Shown: in pieces, positions 59,157 through 64,000 of the stretch
Layout of the letters: every line of letters begins with the position of its first letter
How positions within the stretch are numbered: the first letter of the stretch is position 1
Origin: Ecdyonurus torrentis
Taxonomy: Eukaryota > Arthropoda > Insecta > Ephemeroptera > Heptageniidae
Assembly (NCBI GenBank): GCA_949318235.1
Contig: OX439134.1
Location: 31,001,749-31,065,748 of the forward strand
Reading direction: 5' to 3'
Length of the DNA: 64,000 nucleotides
Notes under the pieces: model-generated
Databases searched by the model: none
What the model was told of the DNA's origin: nothing
What the model saw: the letters and a program-made list of their open reading frames with translations, nothing else
Translations under genes and position numbers: made by a program

Positions 59157-59490
59157 TAAGGCGGGAAATCAGCTACTGCGGGATTTGACTAAAATTTTGT
59201 AAAGACAGAAAAATCTGAAATTTTGCACAGTGATACAATAGGATATGGTATCTTCAAAAATGTAAAAATTTTGGGAGGTCACCATGCTAGATTTTTAATT
59301 ATGATTTTTTAAAGTTTTAGTCCCATAAGAGCCCATGTTAATTTCAATAATTAATTTCTCTCTTATCTGATGGTCGCGGGTTCTGAAAATTTTATCATAG
59401 GTAGCTGTTACTGTTAACTTTCAAGTGGCATCATAAAATTTAGAAGTTTTCTTTTTAGATTTTGAGATACAAGTTATCTGAATACAATCC
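59157..59490 (+). mobile_element. Repeat family V, copy 5
   Basis: AAGGCGGGAAATCAGCTACT to AGATACAAGTTATCTGAATA. The second empty-site reference. A partial copy stands just upstream at 58980-59105. Confidence 0.7.
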
Positions 59491-59574
59491 TTATTGTAGC
59501 TATTAAGGTATTTCTAAAGATAGGTATACCTATTCAAAGAGGTAATCCAAAGAGAATATCGTTATTCAATTTTC

Positions 59575-59699
59575 TGTTGCCTTTTAATTTTATTTTATCC
59601 TGGAAGTTATATTTTGTTGCCCATTTGATCAATGTAATTTTGACCTGCAATACACGTCTCCAGCTGATCACTACTTTTCAGCGGGAATCCTCTCTGGAT
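59575..59699 (-). repeat. Dispersed repeat Y, copy 2
   Basis: TTTTGACCTGCAATACACGT and CCAGCTGATCACTACTTTTC; complement of 20440-20560. It abuts repeat X. Confidence 0.55.
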
Positions 59700-59875
59700 T
59701 ACACTCTGGCTAAAACAAGGTCGTTACCGCCAAAAGCTGTATCCGCGGTGCTAAACCAATCAGAGAGCGTGTTATAAACCTACTAGCCAATCACAGTTGA
59801 CTTTACATTGTTAATTACACTGTATCCGCTCGAACTAGTATTGGGTGAAGTTTACATAGTTATCTACTTACAGTA
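59700..59875 (-). repeat. Dispersed repeat X with CCAAT motifs, copy 2
   Basis: Reverse complement of 3945-4085: CCGCCAAAAGC, GGTGCTAAACCAATCAGAG, AGCCAATCACAGTTGAC. Confidence 0.6.
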
Positions 59876-60317
59876 CATAGCTATAGGTGCATAGCTCATA
59901 TCTGACAAACTGAACTATAAATATGAGAAATATAAAATAAACATGAAGTAAAAGATGAAAAAAATGTTACTTATGTCAAACACATAAAAATAGTTAAAAG
60001 TTTGTCCCCTCTATAAAGATAACTTGTAAATTCTATGTATTGTAAATATGCAAGTTGAAATTTAAATAGCAACTTTTTAGTGTTATTAGAAACTTTTTAA
60101 AAATTATATTAAAACGTTACTTTTCTATTTTTTATTTCGTGACCGTTCAGTTTGTGAGATATCAACTGATCAGATTACTCCCTTAAAAAATGTACACGCA
60201 CGATTGTAATAATATACCATATCATATATCATTTTTAAAAAAAGGTGCTAAATTTGTTGTGTTATTAATAATTAGATTCCTAGGAAAAGCACGTGCTAGA
60301 AATAAATCATTTTAATG

Positions 60318-60680
60318 ATGTTTGTAAACCCTGTTCTCTTGATTAAAAAAATGCGGAATTCAATTCAAAAAACATTAGGTGATCGACTTTTTTTTGTAAT
60401 TTGGAGCACGAAAAACAGGGTATATGAACATTATTATTGTGGTCCAGACCCAGTTGTTGCCAGGTCCCAATTGTTGGCAGATGGGTTAATGAAAACTTAA
60501 AAAACTTAATATTTCCTCAACTAATAGAGCTAGAGACTTGAAATTTGAAAATTTGGATACCCAGGGTATAGGATTGGACTCTATGGTGCCATCAAAAATA
60601 CTCTCAAATCAAAATTTCTCTAAGCGCCAACAATTAGGACTGAGCCTTTTCCATTTAAATAGCCCGTAAAAAGCCGTTAG
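60318..60680 (+). repeat. Dispersed repeat Z, copy 2 and flanking AT-rich DNA
   Basis: AACCCTGTTCTCTTGATTAA and AAAACATTAGGTGATCGACT match 48.66 kb. An inner pair GTCCCAATTGTTGGC / GCGCCAACAATTAGGAC (60466 and 60636) is inverted, so this may be a DNA element. Confidence 0.45.
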
Positions 60681-60780
60681 CATGTCAACTACAGGGTCTC
60701 TACCATATGTTAAACTCGTAAGAAAAAACACGTGCGTGGTAACACAATTGCGTGTACAAACTATAGACAACAATACTTAC

Positions 60781-60867
60781 AGTTCTCGTGTGTGCTCCAA
60801 GAATAACTAATACAGAAGGAAGTAAAGTATTGATATGATATGCGGCAAGGCGGAAATACTTCCCTTC
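60781..60867 (-). CDS. Possible single exon of an unidentified gene (29 codons)
   Basis: Between a candidate acceptor (ATCAGTATAG, ending at 60868) and a good donor ACT/GTAAGTATTG (60780 down) a phase-0 frame encodes EGKYFRLAAYHINTLL then PSVLVILGAHTRT. The composition is protein-like, with a hydrophobic stretch, and the segment is GC-richer than its surroundings. I cannot match it to a family, see no partner exons, and the acceptor has a weak pyrimidine tract. It could equally be a chance frame in a repeat. Confidence 0.25.
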
Positions 60868-61034
60868 CTATACTGATGATAGCAAACGTTCTCAAAATAA
60901 GAAGATGCTCAGCAGTAACCACTGTTATAACTTAGAACAATAATTAGAATCTGTAATAATGCTTATGTTAGTAACAGGCGAAAAATTTATCAAACATTAA
61001 TGATTCAACTACATTTCACGTTCGATTGTTTGTT

Positions 61035-61079
61035 AGTTTATTTATTTGTGTTCTTATTTATTTATTTACTTATTTATTT

Positions 61080-61130
<51 letters not shown>

Positions 61131-61139
61131 TCTATCTAT

Positions 61140-61170
<31 letters not shown>

Positions 61171-61200
61171 TTCATTTATATATTTATTTATTTATTCATT
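61035..61200. repeat. (TTTA)n array
   Basis: TTTATTTATT units with scattered TCTA and TTCA variants, older than the GAAT and TCAC arrays. Confidence 0.92.
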
Positions 61201-61620
61201 CATTCGACTTGATATATTTGAAAAAAATTTTAAACAAAAATTAGGATTACTTTTCACATAAAGAAGTAAGTGTAACATACATAATGATGGAAAATTAAGC
61301 ATTTCCATTTCTTTCTACGTTTCCTTACAAGTTGACCCAGATTTTGCTTTAGTCATACTATATACTTATGATATATGAATGTATTTTGTTTTTTACATTT
61401 ACAAATTGAATTATTGTTTCGATTATATGATGAACCCCATAAAGTAATACCATAAAATATGATAATTTTGATGCAGCATAACCATGATAAATTTTTTTTA
61501 ATGTACTTAATGAACACACCTTTCTTATTTGTTTGATTAAAAAGGTAACAGTTTTAATTGCATTAAAAAAAAGAACTAAAGGTTAAATAAGCAGTATTAA
61601 TCAATGAATGAATATATGAA

Positions 61621-61830
61621 TGATGACACATAGTGATGATGCCCATAGTGGCGTGTGCTGCCGTCGTAAGAGTTGGTGGTCCGAGCTGCACAGGTCTGGT
61701 ATTAGGAGCCCAGAGGAGTGTGGTATTAAGGGTAGAGCCTGTGGTCTGGTAAGCCACAGATCATTGTAAGCCCTCTTACTAGAAAGGATTCGTCCTGGTC
61801 TACCCCGAAAGGGACTATGGCGTCATGATA
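61621..61830 (+). mobile_element. Dispersed repeat, SINE family 2, copy 1
   Basis: The 3' half (GCCACAGATCAT, CTCTTACTAGAAA, CCCCGAAAGGGA, TCATGATATGTATGTG) matches 38470-38575 in reverse orientation. It ends in GAATGAATGATGA, a short (GAAT)n-like tail. The 5' half contains GGTGGTCCGAGCTGC, loosely like a pol III B box. SINE assignment is inference. Confidence 0.45.
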
Positions 61831-62741
61831 TGTATGTGTGAATGAATGATGACACAATTTACATACAAATTGTTATTTTTTACATAAGTGTTGTTTTCTT
61901 TTTTTGTTTTATTTCTATGTATAAATTGTATTGACAATCATTTCTTCATTTTCATTTGTGGCAATAACCTAAACTAATACATTTAATTGTGTTATGAGTG
62001 TTCAATGACAGAAATTAATTTTAAAAAATCAAATTTTTTGAATTCAAAGCTTTTTTTTTTTTTAATAAAAAATGTTTGTACCATTTTCAAAGTGGAAACA
62101 TAAACTATTCTTTGTTCGTGAAACAAACTATTTTACGTAAAATTTCTAAATAAGGCATATAGAATTTCTATTATTTATTTAAATTTATTATGCAGTATTG
62201 AAATATCTCAATAAAATACTATAACATTGCATACTTCAAAGTATACAAGATAAAAGATAATCTTTTTTATTATTGGAGTTGCATACTTTATTATTATTTT
62301 TTTTTACAACATTACAGAAAACCGGAATGAAGTTATGAAAGTATGTAATATGTCTGTATGCATTTTTTTTATTTATATAAAAAACTGTTAAAGAAATATT
62401 ACATATATGTATTTTTATTTTGAATGAAAAATGAAACTTGTTTTTCATTTGTATCTTTCAGGAAAATCAAAGTTAGAATATGACAGATTTTATTTTTAAT
62501 GTAGGATGAGTTTTAATTATATTTTAATTTTATACTTATAGTGGTAATAAATAGTAATAAAGAAACGTGTGTTTTTATCTTGTACAATAATATTGAAGAA
62601 TATTTCTCAAAGCTGACTCGTAACTGTGTACTTCTCACCGAGTTCAGGTTGTAGTCACTGCTAATTGCGTACAAGTGTGAGATATAATACTACAACAAAA
62701 TAAATGAGAATACGTATGAGCATATACATATCAAATAGAGC
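61831..62741. other. AT-rich non-coding DNA
   Basis: Nothing recognised. Confidence 0.4.
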
Positions 62742-62978
62742 CGCACCGACTGGTGCAGCTGGTGTGATTGCGCCGACCAGCCTGCCTAGATGTTTCCACG
62801 GTTTCTCTAGGCTGTCATGGCGAATGCCGGGCTGTGTACTTAGGCCGTGGCCGGCCCGTGTGTGCTTTTCCATTAATTGGAAAGTCCTTACCTGTCGATA
62901 AGACAATGTCTTGACTGGGACTGCGATTGGTGTATAGCACAATAACACAATATGGCAAGCAAAAAAAAAAAAAAAAAA
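62742..62978 (+). mobile_element. SINE family 1, copy 3
   Basis: It is nearly identical to copy 1 across the body (CCTGCCTAGATGTTTCCACG and beyond) and ends in an 18-A tail at 62961-62978. Conceptual reading frames through copies 1 and 3 match each other only because they are the same repeat. Confidence 0.65.
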
Positions 62979-63756
62979 TTTAATCATGGTTCGAGCAACC
63001 GCCAAATCTTCGGGTGGTCAAAATCTTCGGTGGCTCGTTTTTTAATTGCGTTGAACACATTTTTTTTTATGCACACATGCAGATTTTGTTCGTTAAATTG
63101 CCTTAAATTATTGCAAAAAAAATGTATCTGATTTTTAAAAATTTATTATTTTTTCTTGTTTTTTTCTACCCTCTCTTTTTATATACTAGCTGTATTTCCA
63201 TAATATATACCTACATATATTGAAAACTTTCAACCCGAATTTCGAGTATTTAGCTAAAAAAATGAGCTAGCTTGAGTTGAGCCCATGAATGACTATAGTG
63301 AAAAAATAAAAAAGGTTTTGAAAAGAATACAAACTAAAAAAAAAAAAAAAAAAAAAAAAAGTTGTTAATAGTGTAAATAAAACAACAAATTGTCATTTTT
63401 TATCTAATATGATGTTTTTATATGAATCTCTAACATGTAAATAACTTCAACACTGTTGAAGTCCCCAAAAATTACCTAGTATAATGTCGCTAAATTATTT
63501 CTATATTCTTGAAAAACCTTACTTAAATAACATGTATTTAAATGGCTATCATGACCTTTTAACAATGAAAAAAATATATGTATACTGTTATTGCCCACAT
63601 TGTTAAAATATCGCAGGTTTCTATATTGAATATTTTTATGGAGCTATAGAATAGTTCATAAAAAATTTTACTGTACTTTAACCTCTGTAGTTTAACCGTA
63701 AGTTAAGTTATTATTTTGATTGTTGCAACAATCGAAAAGAAATAAACTAAGGTTTA
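62979..63756. other. AT-rich DNA resembling part of the hAT-type interior
   Basis: TGAGCCCATGAATGACTATA, AGAATACAAACTAAAA then poly-A (63336-63360) resembles 56722-56780 (TGAGCCCGTAAATGACTCGT, AGAGTACAAGATAAAA). The two share a repeat of unknown type. GCAACCGCCAAATCTTCGGG at 62996 is also odd. Confidence 0.4.
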
Positions 63757-64000
63757 AAGGCATAGAAAACTTTTTTTTCTTTATTATTATTAATTTAGTA
63801 TCCATAAATTAGACATGAACACGTTGATTCTGTATTAATTTTCAGTTTGACAGTTAAGTTATCACTTATATGACGTCACGATATTTTGAATTTATAACTT
63901 GACTCTGATAGGCTGATGAGGCAGAACGGAGAGAAGGAACGGCGCGAAAACACAGCTTAAACTTTTTCCGTGCTGTTTCCCTCTGTCTCATTAGCCAGTC
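63757..64000. mobile_element. MITE family C-like, cut by the window edge
   Basis: It begins TTTAAAGGCATAGAAAACTT, then TCCATAAATTAGACATGAAC, ATATGACGTCACG and GACTCTGATAGGCTGATGAG. It has entered a GC-richer core by 63.93 kb; the right arm lies beyond 64000. Confidence 0.6.

Overview
This window looks like intergenic and intronic DNA from an AT-rich invertebrate animal genome (by eye about 70% A+T). The evidence is spliceosomal introns with CAG/GTAAGT-type borders, an animal lipid-metabolism gene, a Penelope-like retroelement, tRNA-like SINEs, dozens of short inverted-repeat transposons (MITEs) and long microsatellites. I cannot name the species or phylum from the sequence.

The one host gene I can support is alkylglycerol monooxygenase (AGMO/TMEM195) on the minus strand. 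Four coding exons join in frame: 35464-35592, 8754-8881, 7994-8145 and 7731-7834. They give the first 171 residues, including five of the eight active-site histidines, and their numbering matches the human enzyme as I remember it. Intron 1 is about 26.6 kb and holds most of the repeats in the left half of the window. The rest of the gene must lie beyond the left edge. About 35.59-35.83 kb is a promoter-like stretch with TATA, CCAAT, GCGCA and CRE motifs.

Region by region: 1-7.7 kb is AGMO intron or downstream sequence with MITEs and (TA)n. 7.7-8.9 kb holds three AGMO exons, with MITEs beside them. 8.9-35.5 kb is intron 1: hairpin MITEs, a Harbinger-like MITE with TTA duplication, Tc1-like MITEs, a 904-bp (TCAC)n array, a 938-bp element with 198-bp inverted repeats, and a 3.07-kb element with arms of about 870 bp. 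35.9-41.3 kb has (GA)n tracts and a Tc1-type transposase relic. 41.9-44.2 kb is a 5'-truncated Penelope-like element with RT and GIY-YIG domains and identical 568-bp inverted arms. 44.7-48.7 kb is a dense MITE cluster. 51.0-51.4 kb is (GAAT)n. 55.8-57.5 kb is a hAT-type element with an 8-bp target duplication. 57.6-64 kb holds more repeats, SINEs and one uncertain exon.

The most unusual pattern is that the octamer TGACGTCA (a full CRE/ATF site) occurs 25 times, against less than one expected from base composition. It sits inside many MITE families whose sequences otherwise differ, and also in the AGMO promoter. Several of these families also share a terminal TTAAAGGCATAGA-like motif and CCAAT boxes. 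This suggests one large group of related non-autonomous elements carrying promoter-like sites.
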